64,000 nt of DNA from contig NC_134026.1 of NCBI RefSeq assembly GCF_964204645.1, forward strand, positions 10,241,450 to 10,305,449, written 5' to 3'. Both the position numbers and the translations under genes were made by a program. Source of the stretch: Tubulanus polymorphus. Its lineage: Eukaryota; Nemertea; Palaeonemertea; Tubulaniformes; Tubulanidae. The notes under the pieces are model-generated. The model saw only the letters and a program-made list of their open reading frames with translations, had not been told where the DNA came from and searched no databases. Of the stretch, positions 44,738-59,200 are shown one piece after another (within the stretch, counting starts at the first letter, position 1; each line of letters starts with the position of its first letter).

Positions 44738-47700
44738 ACCGATCGATCAATTCAATTCAATTCAATTCAATTCAATTCAAAAAGTCTCTTTATTGTACTG
44801 ATATCACCATTTCGGGTCGAGATGTACAGAGTGGCATCTACAAGTATTTACAAAGCATGAACAAGTAGTTTTTACAAAGCATAAACATTTTACATCAATA
44901 ACAACAATAAGAGGGATAACAGTGGTTTCTTATTAACTACCAGAATCTAGGATTTAGAAGCCTCGAGAGATGTATTCCCCAATTGTATCTTGTAGTTTTT
45001 TATCCGTGAGAAAAGTTTTTAATTTGGTTTGGTTTAATTTCTAGTTTGGTAATTTGGGGCATCTGGGTATATACAACTCACCGCTTTGTTGTTTAGATCG
45101 TATCTAATTTCGTTTAGTCGTATGCATAATGGTGCGATATTTCTGAATAGCAAGAGGAGCGCTGAATCGCAGTATTTATCGCTATTCTTGCTATTCTACA
45201 AAACCTTACGATAGCTATTCTTGCTATTCTACTCTCCTAAAATAACAAAGAATAGCATGCTTTTCTTGCTATTATTGCTATAGGCCCTATCTTCCTCGCT
45301 CTATCAAAAGACGGTAATTACTTATCCTAAATAAATTACAAATGTTGGTTCTGTACAGTTTTGGTAGCTTAAGATCCATTAAGAATGACGTCATGGTAAA
45401 TTCAGGATTAGATTTTTGTAGCAGTCAAGTTTTGGGGAATTTGATATCCATTTGTGCCAAAAAAATTTATACCTCTCTTGAAGTGTATGTTTAGTTCGGG
45501 TAAAAGATTTAAAATTAGATGGATTCTCTATCTGAGTGGTTTAGGATGCCAGCCAGTTTTGCGAGGAGGCTATACCAAGTAGAGTTTAACAAGATTGACT
45601 CTTGCGTGGCGTGGTACACCAATTTGTCCTGTTTCTGGTGCATAGCATGCTAGAATTTCAGGAGACGCACACAAGGAGCTATATAAAGTGGATATTTACC
45701 GAATTCACCAATTACAGCCATATGTTCGTTGCTCGGCGTGTAACATTAAGTACGTATTTACAAGATGAGATAAATAGTTTCTGAAGGTGGTCATCTTTTT
45801 CAAATGCTAATTCAATATTAAAGACACCTGTTTTTGAGATTTTCCTTAGGAGCTGTTTTGAGGGGACCCAAATTTCACAGCTGTACAATAGAATTGGTGC
45901 CACCAAATTATCGAAAAGTTTTACACATACTTCTGGGATGCAGTTACCTGCACCAATGAGTTTTTGGATTGAGAACATGGCTCTTCTTTAGCATTATTTA
46001 CCTTTTGCTTTGTTGAAAACACCGAGGTATTTGTAATCTTTCACAAATTTCTAATGCTAGATTGCCGTACTTAAAATCTAGGGTCACAGGAATGTTAGCT
46101 TTTCGACTAAATACTATGACCTTACTTTTTTAATGTTAACTTCAAGTTTCCAACTCTAAAAATAGGTATATAGCTTATCCAACGTCGACGGGACAACATT
46201 GGAGCCCTTTTTGGGACTCAGATATAAAAAAAATATCGTCAGCGTATAATAGGCAATTTATGAGATAGTTATGTAATTGAACAGGGTCACACAATTCATC
46301 AAATATATCGATCACATCATTTATGAAAATATTAAAGAGGATAGGGCTAAGTATGTCACCTTGCCTTACTCCTACGCTTGAGGGGTACATTTCAGACGTT
46401 ATACTGGTACCGATTTTTAGGCACCAGGTTGTTTTTGAGTACATGCTAGATACTATGTTTTGAAAGCGTTGCCCAAGATTAAGGTCGTTTAGCTTATGCA
46501 TAAGTCCCTCGTGCCAGACGGAATCAAATGCTCGTTTTAAATCAATAAAACATGTATATAGCTTTTGGGATTTCAGCAATTTCTTGTCAATGATGGTCTT
46601 TAGCGTAAATATATGATCCGAGGTGTTGCAATTCGGCATGAATCCTATCTGTTTTTTATTGATAATTTTATTATTACATAGATATTTGATAAGCCTGTTA
46701 TTGATTATCCGGAGGAGAATAGATTTCCTAGACAACTGTTCAGCGTTATACCTCAATAGTTATCCGGGTTATTGGGCGCGCCACCTTTATGGATGGGTGT
46801 TATTATTCCTTGGGCCCAAGAACTTTGGAAGATGCCATTACTGTAGATGTGGTTAAAGATTTGTAATAAGCTTTTTGAGATTGCCTCCTGTCCGAATTTC
46901 AGTAATTCATTGTGATCGTTGGCTATCTAACCCTGGTGATTTGTTGTTCTTAAGTTTATTAATTGTTTCAAGTATTTCGCGTTCACTAATTCTGTGGTCA
47001 AGTTCATGGAATATTGGAGTATTAGGATTGATTGGCTTATTGCCTATATTGATATCTTTTTGCCCTTTACTGATATTAACAAAATGCTGCAGTTGCAGCT
47101 GCATTTGGTCCTTCATAAGTTTTATTCTTATCACCACCAGGTGCAAGATTATTGACAGCATTCCACCAGAATGTCCTGGGTGGTAGATTTGGCTGGTTAA
47201 GTTTATCAAGTTGAGCCTGTTTGAATTTTAGCTTTTTTGATTTAATAAGTTTTTTTGTATGCCTTTTTGGCTTTAAAGTAATCAGCTCTGGTATCATCTG
47301 ACCGGAATTCACTAATTAGTTTGCCTAATTTACGGATTCGGTTATTTTTTTGGTGGCATTGATTATCAAACCATTTCTTACAGGGTTTGTGTTTTTTTTT
47401 TGGTTACCCTTGGATTTCGGCAATCATTCTTCAGAATATTAACAAAATCATGCTACTACTCGGTCAACTGACTCCTGAGTTGGGCTGCCTGAAGTCCATA
47501 TATTACTGTTGTTAAGATCCAGCAATTTTTGTATAGTTTCTGGGTTTGACAGCAGGTTTTGAATATCGGACGGTTACTTGTAATTTTTGAAACGCTTGTT
47601 TTCAAGACAAACAGAGTTTTAAAAGAGTCGCAAAGACAACTTGACAGTAGAAACCCATTCAAAGCCATCAAAATACTTTTATACACAGTATAGGCACTTA
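44738..47700 (-). pseudogene. Decayed non-LTR retrotransposon (reverse transcriptase)
   Basis: Minus-strand fragments in shifted frames carry reverse-transcriptase motifs. ETINKLKNNKSPGLD is near 46930. At 46756-46175 are YTCFIDLKRAFDSVW (catalytic Asp), GVRQGDILSPILFNIFIND and LLYADDIFFISES (YADD box). A thumb segment with LVAPILLYSCEIW is at 45978-45712. The 3' end is CAATAAAGAG followed by several TTGAA units ending near 44743, typical of jockey/CR1/L2-like elements. Frameshifts and stops show it is dead. The 5' limit is approximate. Confidence 0.8.
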
Positions 47701-48859
47701 CAGTAACGGTAATGATAAAAATCCTCCTGGTTATGCTTACCTTACTAAAGCCAACTTTTTAGGGGACGAAAATATGGCGATTTCTTGAATTCGCTGCAAA
47801 ATTTCTCCAATCGATAAGTATCGAAAGTATGCAACTCGAATACAGCTCGCAGCTTGCTACACTCACTTCATTCACCCTGACAATAACCTGATTATAGTAT
47901 ATATGACTTATATGTATAATAGGGTGTAGAAAAAACATGTATATTATGTAAGAAAAAAAATCTATTAACAGAACATTAATATTCATCAATAATTCGGGTC
48001 CTTGTTTTCAATAAATCGTAATATATATTTAGCTCGGTTGTATTTTCGTAATTATAATTACTTAGGCCTCTTCTGAGATTGATGAGAGAGAATGAAAGAT
48101 CATTAAATGATGGCATTCATCGCCGTTGTTATCATTATCACCAATGCGCCATCTAATGGACACGCAGGCAGCGAACCACTCAGCGATCCAAACCACCTTA
48201 GATCCCGTTACACCGGCGGTCGAACTATGATATTTTCGAAAAGTAACTAGCTCCACCCGGGCCACTGTCAGCTCCCGATGCGAACCATGACACCATGAAA
48301 TATCCATAGCCGGAAGGTAGCGAATCGACGATGACGTTGTTTTTCAGTTACCCGGGTGATTAAAAGATTAGCTTTTTCCAATAATTGACTTTAAAGTGAT
48401 CTCGAACACAGTCACTACACACAGTGATCGAAATCGGTCAGCAGTGGGTTTTAGGAAAAAGGGGCGTGCGCCCCTATCACTAAAAAATCACCTCTACTGA
48501 ATGAAATATGTAGGCCCGTAAACATCTGAAATTAAGGTATCGATCTGAGGCCGTTCACATTTTGAATCCACTTTTTTGCTTAACAAAAATTTTTTCAAAA
48601 GCACGCTGTACCGCGTAGCGGCTCGTCATTCTCTGTTCTAGGTGGTTGGCTCACGGCTTCTCATGCTTCTGTAAATGAGACCGTGAAATGGCCCCAAAAC
48701 GCATCTCCGGCGATTGAATTTTCAAAATTTTTCTAGGGGAGGGCCCCCATTCCCCCTTCAGATATAATAATCGTGCCTGAAAAATTCCTTCCGACGGCTG
48801 TGGAATCATAGAAAATTGACCATAGAACGGTGCCAGTTTCCTTTTCAGTGTTAAAGTTA
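47700..48859. other. Gene-free stretch with repeat-like segments
   Basis: No recognisable protein. The segment near 48440-48780 has GGGGCGTGCGCCCCT and GGGAGGGCCCCC-like words resembling a decayed transposon seen near 10560. Confidence 0.35.
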
Positions 48860-49492
48860 GGGGCACAAGAGCTTATTTTTTCGCCCGATCGCGGCGAATT
48901 CATAAATGGCCCGTGTGGCCACTCACGGCGACGACCGATCCATTTTTATCAACACGTAGCGATTAAACCGAAATTCGGTCAGCGACTGGCAATTAGTGGG
49001 AGAGAGTTAACGAATCACGTGATATCAACAATGCATCCTATTGGTTGATAAAAATGGATCGCTCGGTTAAATTCGCCGAATGCGGGCAGACGAGCGAATT
49101 TGCGGGCGATCCGATCGCCGGCGTAAATAATCGGGCGAAAATATTAGGATAGAATATTAGGACAATATGTTGCGTTGTTGATATCATGTGATTCGTTAAC
49201 TTCCTCCCACTAAGTGCCAGTCGCTCAACGAATTTCGGTTTGATCGCTGCGTGTGCCCGCTCGCATCTGGCGTATAAATTCGTCGGCGAATTCGCTGGTG
49301 AATTTAATCGTCGCGATCGGGCGAAAAAATACGCTCGTGTGTCCCTACCTTAAAACGTGTTTGATACGGGCGATTCGCCGGGCGATCGAGTCGGCCGGCG
49401 AAATCGTCGTCGCCGTGAGTGGCCACACGAGCGAATTTTCCGGGCGATTTATAAATTCGCCGCGATGGGGCGAAAAATACGCTCGTGTGCCT
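48860..49492. mobile_element. Harbinger-like 633-bp hairpin element
   Basis: Left GGGGCACAAGAGCTTATTTT and right AATACGCTCGTGTGCCT pair, flanked by TTA on both sides. Pairing continues inward through TCGCGGCGAATT and GTGTGGCCACTCACGGCGAC, and again between 48940-49050 and 49155-49260, so nearly the whole element folds on itself. A 3-bp TTA duplication fits PIF/Harbinger. Confidence 0.7.
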
Positions 49493-51406
49493 TTACACAC
49501 TGGTCACTACCGTAGCTGTAATGATGTATCAGGCATACGAGAATATATTTCAATTCCTTCTCCGCTTTTCCGATCCCTTGAATCTGAAATGGATATGAAT
49601 TTCGTAACTATAAAACGGCGTTGACAATGCAACATTGTATTAAAATGATTCTATCGCCATCAACTTTGAAACGAGTTTAGAACATCGACCGGGGGACCTG
49701 ATTGACTTTATGGGAGAATCGGGTAAGAAATACGGTAAATAATTATTGATATACGCGTATCAGTTCCTAGTATTGAGACATACGCTATTCTCGTGCGTTT
49801 TATTTCTGATAATTACAACGGGTAGGCCTACATAATATGAGAGATCGTTGATGGGGGATGCAAACCCATTTTTGCAACCATCTGATATGTCTATTCGCCA
49901 ATGGACGAATTGTAATTTGATTGAAGAGCACTTGATAAGGGCCGTCAGTAGTGATTTTCTGATTGGGATGCTGGTTCGAGTATTACGATGCCGATAACAC
50001 GCAACGAAATCGGTAATGGAGATGCCAAGAGTTGCCGCGAAAATACCTCACCCAGTCTACATTTGTCTGTAGGGCAGAAATTTAAATGGCATCGTGGTGA
50101 TGACAAGTCGAGATACTTAATTAACTTCAACGTGATGAAAGGTCTATCGAGAAAATCAATCTGATCGAACGATCATGGTGAGTTTAAGGAGAGAAGATAG
50201 ACAAACGCAGCCCTATCAGCTCTATGTGACATTGCCGACTAATTGACATACGCGGTGAACATCCTAACGTCATCGGACGCATAGGCATCCTGCAAGGATA
50301 TTATCATGTAGAACTGATGACCGAACATGGTTTAACCTAAACGAGTGCCTTATCTACTCCACTACATATATACATGCGTATATCAATAAAATCGCTACAT
50401 ATTGAGAGCGTTGATTTGCAGAAAAGCTGATAGAAATTTGCCTAAACTAAATTGTATTTCAAAAAACTTGTAAAAGTACATTTAAACACAAATTTGTAAG
50501 TAGTAAATAAAAAGTGAATAAAAAAACCCATACCAAATTTTTGTATGTGTATAAGTAAGTACGTGTATTAAGTCATTTAGTACTTTCTCTTACTAAGCAG
50601 CTTTTATGTAAACAACTTCTATGTACATATAAACCACTTCTTAGAAAGCCTTCCTCCTGGCCCAGGAGGGACTGGTCACATTTCGTAAAAGTAAATCATT
50701 TGATTCACGCCACGGTGATAGAGTGAATATTAAAATAATAATCAAAGACAAAAAAGAAAACATCCATTCAAAATGTCCCCTAAAGGCTGGCTAAGTCATA
50801 AATAGACGTATAACCTGTCGCAGACTAAACCCATGCAATTGTATGTCCATCTACTTGGACCCAATCCTTTTGATGACAGTTGAATTGTTAAGGGTCAGGC
50901 GCTACAAATTGAGAATCATGATAAATATTTTATTTCACAGAATTTAAAGCCAACTTTTGACATAAATTTGGAATTTGGACCCATGAGTTTAGTACGTGAG
51001 TTAGTATTTACAGTCAACCCCCGATCGATTTACCGCCCTCCCATATACCGCCACCCCTCCTACATCCAGGTGCTCTCAATGTACATCTCTGCTTACGCTG
51101 ACTGCTTACGTATAAAAGTTATCTATGGCTAATCTTTCTTCGATTCCAATCTAATCAGCCTGATTATCGCAATAGAAAAGACAGCCTTCTAATTATTGAA
51201 GTTGGGGTTTGATATCCAGGAAAATTCTAAAGTCTTATTTTCTGAACGATAACTCTCGAGCTGCACTTTCTCTGCTTTACAGTTGTTTTCTCTCTAATGA
51301 ATACTTATACCGTTTATATTCGCACCGGTGTTCTGTAAACGTCTGGTCGTCCGATCAGTGTAGGCGCGTTCATAGGACGTTATTCAGACCCGTCTTTACT
51401 GTATCG
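49493..51406. other. Gene-free AT-rich stretch
   Basis: No protein recognised. A lone pogo/Tigger-like end (TTTACAGTCAACCCCCGATC) occurs near 51008. Confidence 0.4.
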
Positions 51407-52003
51407 GACCAAGCGTTCACACGGGCAAAATTCCGTTCTAAATTGGTCCGATCCATTTTAGACCGGTCTAATTTGGACCGAAAGAATGAACCAGGTCCGG
51501 TCCAAATTGTGGAACGGACTAAATCTCTGTGTGTGGACAGAAACTGGTGGTACCAGGTCCGATAAATCGTACTCTGCAGTATGAATTCAACTAAACTCGT
51601 CAGCAATTCGTCATCAAGCTGATAAATATAGTCTTTAGATATCATTTCTATATTGCCTGAAATTAACGTGTACGCTAACGAATTATCATTTATCTTAAAA
51701 ATCTGAGCGTGTGTTGCTCGCAGGGTATTCCTTCTAATTGTTCTAAAAATTACTTAGATTGATGTGTCCAGATATATGCTAACTGCAATCATCAAGATTT
51801 ATCAAATAAAAGACTATTAGGGGCTCATAAATCCTTAGATATACATTTCGGGGTAAAATACAATAGCGACATCTTGCGGGCCCAGCCACAATAAGCTGTA
51901 TCCAATTCAGCAACATGTGGGTGAACGCACATTCAGATTTGGACCAGGCCTGGTGCGGGACAATTTAGACCGGTCTAACTAGTCGCCGTGTGAATACGGC
52001 TTA
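51407..52003. mobile_element. About 600-bp inverted-repeat element
   Basis: AAGCGTTCACACGGGCAAAA at the left and GCCGTGTGAATACGGCTTAA at the right pair imperfectly. TTTAGACCGGTCTAA (self-palindromic) occurs inside both ends, and GGACCAGGCCTGGTGC lies near the right end. No gene inside. Confidence 0.55.
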
Positions 52004-55000
52004 AGTCTCGTCGTTGTTGTTAGATTTTTCGTTTGGCAGACGATAGCCCGGGGAGTTTTCTGCTATTGCTGGGGTTGAAATCATTTATAATTGCTCCTCA
52101 TTTGCGATGAATTCAACGAAAACTGCGTGAAATTGGATCCTCGAGTAAGAAATGGATATTTCCACTTAAAAGTTACAATTCATAAATGTCCGTTTGGTGA
52201 ATCGAAAATAAATTCTAGTTTTCGGTGCTTGAATCGGCTTGAAAAGGTACGAAACGCTGGGGGCATCCGTGACCGTATGCCGGGAAAATTCAAATTGCCG
52301 AAACAGTCGAACGCGTATGGAGACAAACGCGGCAGCGTTAAGGTGACAATCAGCCGCACATCAAAATCATCATGTAATAAAGGTTGCATCAAGAGAAGTC
52401 TGTCGATTCTACACTGTCAAACAACTATTCCCGCGCGGGATAGTGATCTTTTGCTGTTTGGTATCTTTTGCCACCATCAGCAGCCACTAGTCAGTTACTA
52501 TAGGAACGATTTCCTTTATTAATATTCATGGCCACTGGCACGTAAGGTATTCACCGATCGATTGACTCGGTGGAGTGTGATCTTCGGTCCTGACGAGGAT
52601 GCCAACACCGGGTGCCACCTCTCGCGTCGACTGGACCTAATAAAACTTTGTCAACATTTGCTGGATTATCGAGAGTCACGTACACAGCAGTTCGCCTGAA
52701 CTAGGTTTCAAGGTAAGCAAAACTTTTCCGTTGTGATGTTATACAGTCTTACCTATATATGAAAAAATATATTACGCATCTGGTGTCCGAAGCTACAGTA
52801 TGATTATCACAATGTACGAAACATGACTAACATTTTTATTCAGGTTCGTAAATAGTTTTTAAACAGTTATCCGCGAGTGTACCGGTTTATCAACGTTAAC
52901 ACCCAGGGGATTTTAGTTTCTCGCATGCCAATAACGTCTCCCGTCAAACACAATGAAGTGGGCTTTAGACTATACTCTCACTCACTATTCTGTGAGTTAT
53001 ATGTATATGTTTTCAACGCAAATTCTGGATCTAGGATCACACAAAATCAAGAATCTTGAACTATATCATGAAAATATACATCACTACTATTTTTTTCCTT
53101 AAGATTACCACACACTATGTCGTATTTTAGCAGACAATCTTGCAACGCCGTTTAGTTTTCTACTCTATGAAAATATGTTTTGTAAAGCCGATAAAGGAAA
53201 TTATTTTAGATACATTTTTCACTTCGAAAACAGTGCGTTAAATGTTCCATTGTATACCAGAGATGACTGATATGATTTTACTTTGTTATTCGTCACGCAG
53301 TCTGTTCATATATTAAGTTTGTAAATATTTGATAACTATCACTTCAATCTCCCGCGCATTTCATTATAGTGTCAGACACAGGTCTACATTTCATAATTAC
53401 GACGAATGTTAGATCTGAGATAGTTGGAAAGATAATTGACTCGTAGCAGTTCTAATAATTTCGGCGAATTCAGGTTTTTCTGTGAATTTTTCAAACATTT
53501 TGATAGTGGATAATCTTTAGTTCAGGACTGTTTTGAAAATTTTTAATCGTAAAATAGATTAATGTGATTTACTTAAGGATTTTGCACAGGTCCAAAGTTA
53601 TCAAAAGAGCTGAAATCAATCTAATTGTGACTTTAATACTCACAACTGCGGAGTCCATTATTCGTCAACTCTGCTAAACTGCTAAAGGCCAAAATCAACG
53701 GGTTCACGTTTGTGCTTTTCACATGGTGGTGATGCACATTGAATTATATATGATCTTTTCCTCGTAGTAATACCCGGAAACTCCCCAAGTTATCATTAGT
53801 CAAACGAAAAATCTAACATTGACCAGACAATAACAACTCATCAATATTGAATGCATTCAATATGTTCAAACACTGATCGGAGGTTCAATATTATAAAACG
53901 GTATGCTTATCAAATTCATTCCGAAACTAGAGATTATAAACAACTGTCACCATTCATGTGCCTCACATGCATACGACTAAAAAAATACATAAAAGAAAAC
54001 CCTTACGATGTATATATTAAAAAACATCAACAGCTTTGGTCGCTTAGTCTGGGGCAGACAATCACGATTAGATTTAGTTATATTGTCATTTGGTTGCTGG
54101 ATAAAGTGATTGCGCGATACACTTCTATTTTTGAATTGAATGTGAAATACAAAACTAGTTTCATCTCCTGGAGGAGGTTTAGAAAAATAGTTACATCATC
54201 AGCGCTCGAAGAACACCTGCTTGCGTCGCTTTTGAATCGACGGATTTCTTGTTATCGCGCCGAATCGCGCAGAGCGGCAATCTGGGTTTGTGCGCTTTGT
54301 TTTTAGTCAAAAAGAACCACTCTAGGTGGGTGGAAGTTGTCGCACCATGTAACCGCACCACAACTCGATGTTTAATTTCCCGTCAATTCTATGCGAAAAG
54401 TACTTCTCCATTAAGGCTTTTCCATTGATTAACGTTTGATTAGAGGCCCGAGTGCAGCTATCGGTCTAGTAACGTGTATAGGAAATATGCTTAATAGTCA
54501 CCGCTGCGGTCGTACCGCCGTCAAAAATTAAATCATACCTTTCGGTCGAGACGTTTTTCTTTTGCACCAAAAGGAATTTGTGGAGTATTAATTACACAAT
54601 ACCACGATGTCTATCAACAGCTCATGTGATCCTAGGTTAATTTAAGAATTCGTCTCAGAGAACTTTAATTTCCGGTCTTGGATTTCTGTGTTAGAGTTTC
54701 TGTGACGCGTCAAAATGTTTTAAAATAACCAAAGTTATTTCTTGGTGTTGAAAATGTTTTTTTTTGCTGAGTCGGTCGAGTGTTAACTCCATCCATCCCG
54801 GTGACGACTGTGAATTTCACAGTTCATAGCTTAGGATTTAATTAACTTAAAACTTGTAACCCCGGGGTTTGACTTCTCAATTGACATGCATTGAGTTTAA
54901 CTCCGGGTTAAAGTTGACAATATTTCTAGATTAGAATAACCTCTTACAATAGACCATAACACACTCTTCGTTTGAGTTTTCGATTTGTATATATTCAATT

Positions 55001-55925
55001 TGTTAAATATGTTTTGGTGATGCATGTTCTCAGTAACAATTTCGCCAGTTTACTGAATACCTTATGTACATGGAAAAAAATCGCCTTTGTCTTTTGCTTC
55101 CTTTCTTCTGGCGTACAGTATTGATTCCGCCCTCGGTGTGCGTGCGGGGGTGAGTGTAAATTCATCGCAATTTTTGTTGGCAAAACGAATTTTTCATTGC
55201 AAATGGATGAGCGGTCGGCGACATCGAGATTGCCTCTCGCAAATGCAACGAAATTACGAGTCACCAGGCAAATACACGGGGCGTAATTGTCATATAAACT
55301 CGCGGATTAAGTCAATACAAAATTAAAACAGGCCATTAAACGCACGCTCGGCGCTCGTGTGTGAACAGATTCGCGGCAATTCTCTTCGTCGACATCATAA
55401 TATAACATATAGCTATTATTACATATTGTTTGATGCTGCGTCACACACACACACACTCACCCACACTCCGACCCGATGACGCAATGAAAGCGGTTTGAAG
55501 ATGGCTTCTTCTAATGCGTCTCCATATCAAAACACCATGGGAAATTATCTACGCATTTCAAAACGATAATCGAATTACATTTTTATTTCGTTTAAAGTGC
55601 GCTAGACAGCTTTCATTGTTTTTTTTATTCAATCACATTTGTTGCAAACTCAACAAATACAGAATGTGTTATTCATTTGTTTTAGCTTGATCTTTTTTGT
55701 ATGGAAATTGAATGCAAAGAAAGAAATTTTCATTAGAATTCATATTTCTACAAACTATGACAGTGATTCATGTATATACGTACTACTAGTGATTCATCCC
55801 TCGAATTAGGGCACCGCCATCGCATTGCCGGTTCAGGCTGGTTGGAAAATTATTCATTTGAACCGGATCGGAAATCCCCAATTATGTATGTACTTCGGTA
55901 ATCAAACCCTTTCTTCGTCTCCCGG
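52004..55925. other. Region with no recognised gene; possible 5' exon near 52711
   Basis: A strong donor (TTTCAAG|GTAAGC) follows GC-richer sequence at about 52550-52711 on the plus strand, which could be the first exon of a gene continuing beyond the window. No downstream coding exon was identified. The 151-residue frame at 53851-54306 and the 143-residue frame at 52091-52522 lack similarity I can recognise. Confidence 0.3.
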
Positions 55926-56125
<200 letters not shown>

Positions 56126-56259
56126 CAAATCTACCTTTCCAAATAAGCACTGCACAAATCCGCCATGATTGTGAAACCGCGTAGAACAGAAAACTGTAAT
56201 GCGGTCAACTAATGTTAATCGAGTTCTCAACGTAGAGTCAACTCCGAAAACGCTAGGCA

Positions 56260-59200
56260 TCTAAAAAAGAACGATTTTCCAAGAAATTTCTCTGCTTCGT
56301 TTTTATTTATGATCAATTTTCGCCGGATGTGTCTAATAATGCTTTGAAAGTATATGATGCGCGTGATTGCAAAAACACTGGCTAGTATACGCGCGTTTAG
56401 GTATAATCTTCGATCTGTTCTTGTCCCGTTCCGTTTTCATCGCTTAATTCATTCCCATCATGTCACTAGACCGCAACTCAAATTGTCATGTAATTTAGAA
56501 GTGATATCAGGTCGATAGCGAACCGTTATATATGCTAATAGCATCTAGAAGTGATCACCAGTGATTATTGCCAACACGTCATCAATGGCGCGGCCGGGAC
56601 ATGAAAAACTCAGATGGAGAGCTATCTAATATCTTTTAAAGAGATCTTACTATACATACTAAATTTAAGTCGAGAAGTTTCAGGGAATTACCTGACAAAA
56701 ACAGACATCTTACGATGCAAACCTAATATTCTAAAGCCCTGGTAAGAAATATGATATCGCCAGGGGACTTTGAGTGACCACACTATTACATATGTAATGT
56801 ATGTAAATCGTATATTGCCTGGTTCGTTGTAGAGGTGTCTTCCCATCTCATTTTAGTACTATTTTACTTACAAATATTTGTACATGATAAGATGAATAAC
56901 TAACTCAGTTTTTCATTACACAAAGAGCATGAAGCTCAAACCGTGCACTCAATGTTTTTACGGGCGGTATATGATTTTAACAACCACATAGGATGTAATG
57001 AATAATGGTAAATATTTTAGTATACCCTTTCGGGGATTCATTAACTAAATTCCTTATTTTTAACAAGAATTAAAGAGAATCTACCAAAATAAGGAATGTA
57101 TCGGACAAAATAAAGAATGCCAAATCTACTAATATATTACGTTGTGATACATTATTCTAAGAATTGCACCCACATGAAATATCAATCAGTTTTATTGGCA
57201 ATGATGATTTTGCACCTAACGATTACTGGCTAATTTCACGGCGCTTATATGATATCACCTGAATCAAAGTCTAGTCAATATGGCTTTCTTTTATGTCTCC
57301 ATACTCTTGAAATGAAAGTTGTCATTAATAAATCAATCTGAACGTCGCCATGTCAATCTCTTTTGGAGCAGTATTGCTACCCGCCGGCGCTACTCGGACT
57401 CGGTTCGTAAAGTAATGCCCGCTGCGTATTCATCGCTGCAATGCAGTCAGCGGCTTTTCAGCTTGCGCACTGGGCGGGTTTCCTGTTTTATAATTATGGA
57501 CTGGAGGAATAATACCCCCAGATCAATACCTTGAGTTATGACCACTCGTGATGGAGATTCATAAACACATTAAGAATAATATCACGCTTCTGTGGCGTTT
57601 GAACATTAATTAGCTTTTGTTGGATTTTCAATTAAACTATCGTTGACACGTCGTTCAAACATACTCTAAAACTTTGCATAATATGAGGAGAATTAATCTA
57701 ATCGTGAGAATTCTATTTCTACCAAATGCTAAATTACGCTTTGAAATAGAGTGGTTTACAACCACTATCTATCCTAAATAGGCGTATGTGTTGCAACGCC
57801 GGTTTCTATATATCTGTTTCATTGTGAAAATGAAACTTGTTATACTACATGGAATGGCGATAAACATTAAGCCCAGGATAGGCAAATCTCTGCCAAGGAA
57901 ATCAAGCACATTGCAACATCTTCCATACGCAGGAAGGTATCCCGTCGAAATGTTTGAATCAAGTTATTCCACCAGTCACATTTATGACGATAAGAGCGAA
58001 GAATGTCTACTGGTAAATTGTTTGAAAAAATAGAATTAAAAAGTCAACGAACTTCAAAGAAGAAATTCCTGCCTGATTTATAGCTTTTTATCTTGAAATA
58101 AGGATTTCCCTCTTATCTATTTGATTGGTAGATCTGGTTTGATTTGTTTTGAGTCAGCGTCCCTTACAAACCCATCACCACACCTGCCGGGAGCGAAACT
58201 GGAGGTTTGACTTCGAAATCGAAAATCTAATCGAAGTACAGATAAAGTTGAATGATCGGCGGTCGAATTCAGAATTCTTTGCTTTTACCCGAGGCTTACT
58301 TTCGTGTAGCATTGCCGAAAATTCATGGAACGAATTTTATATAACATTTTTAACCTGAAATTCACACGCTGTTAGACAAACACGGTTGTCGCCAAAGTTG
58401 TAAAGATCTATAGAAGGACTAGAGAGATACAATAAAAACCGAGAAAAAAATCACCCAGCAATTAATACGATTTACGGTTGTCTAGGTTGTAACCAGAAAA
58501 CTAACTTGAAAGTGTGTCGATGCCTTGAAAAATAACACATATATTGCGTAATATTGTCGACAATGAATAACATTTTAATGTGAATAATGTTTTATAAAGG
58601 ATCAATGAAGTTATTTTGGGTTTGTATATATTGATGATTGAATTGACCGACAACCAGTCTAGCAGCGATGAATTTATGACGTAGTGCACACCCTCTCAAA
58701 AAAATAGTTTTCCAAATTTATCAAAAATAAAATAAGAGTCATGGTAATACAACTAATTATAAGACAAACGCGAACATTCAGATTATTATAATTGTTATTT
58801 TGAAACGCCAAATCTTGTTGACGTAGAGCACATCGACTCGGACTCGCACATAGAAACCCTTTAGTAAGGCATTATAGGTTTCGACGTATATTAAAATTAT
58901 TGTAATGGTTTTTACGGTGTCAGAAATCTATAGGACTGGAGAAATAGAATAATTACTCTAACCCGATTTCCAGTTTCTTTTCTAGCGCCCTATATTTCTT
59001 CGAACTGGCGTGCGTAGAACAAACAGAAAGTCGTTTCGACACGTGGATCGTCACTTTTTCCCGCGCGTTTATCTTAACTTGCCCGGCGTAGCATCAATCA
59101 CATTTATCTGATGATGTTATTCGGTTTAGCAGTGATACCGTCCAGCGTTTGAATTATTTACAGGTATTCATTCGCTTATTCAACCTTGTACATTATAAAT

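Noticed and set aside
52091-52522. 143-residue plus-strand frame
   Set aside because: No family similarity recognised and an overlapping opposite frame of similar quality; not supported.
53851-54306. 151-residue plus-strand frame
   Set aside because: No recognisable domain, no clear splice or family support, and ordinary local composition; a chance frame is likely.
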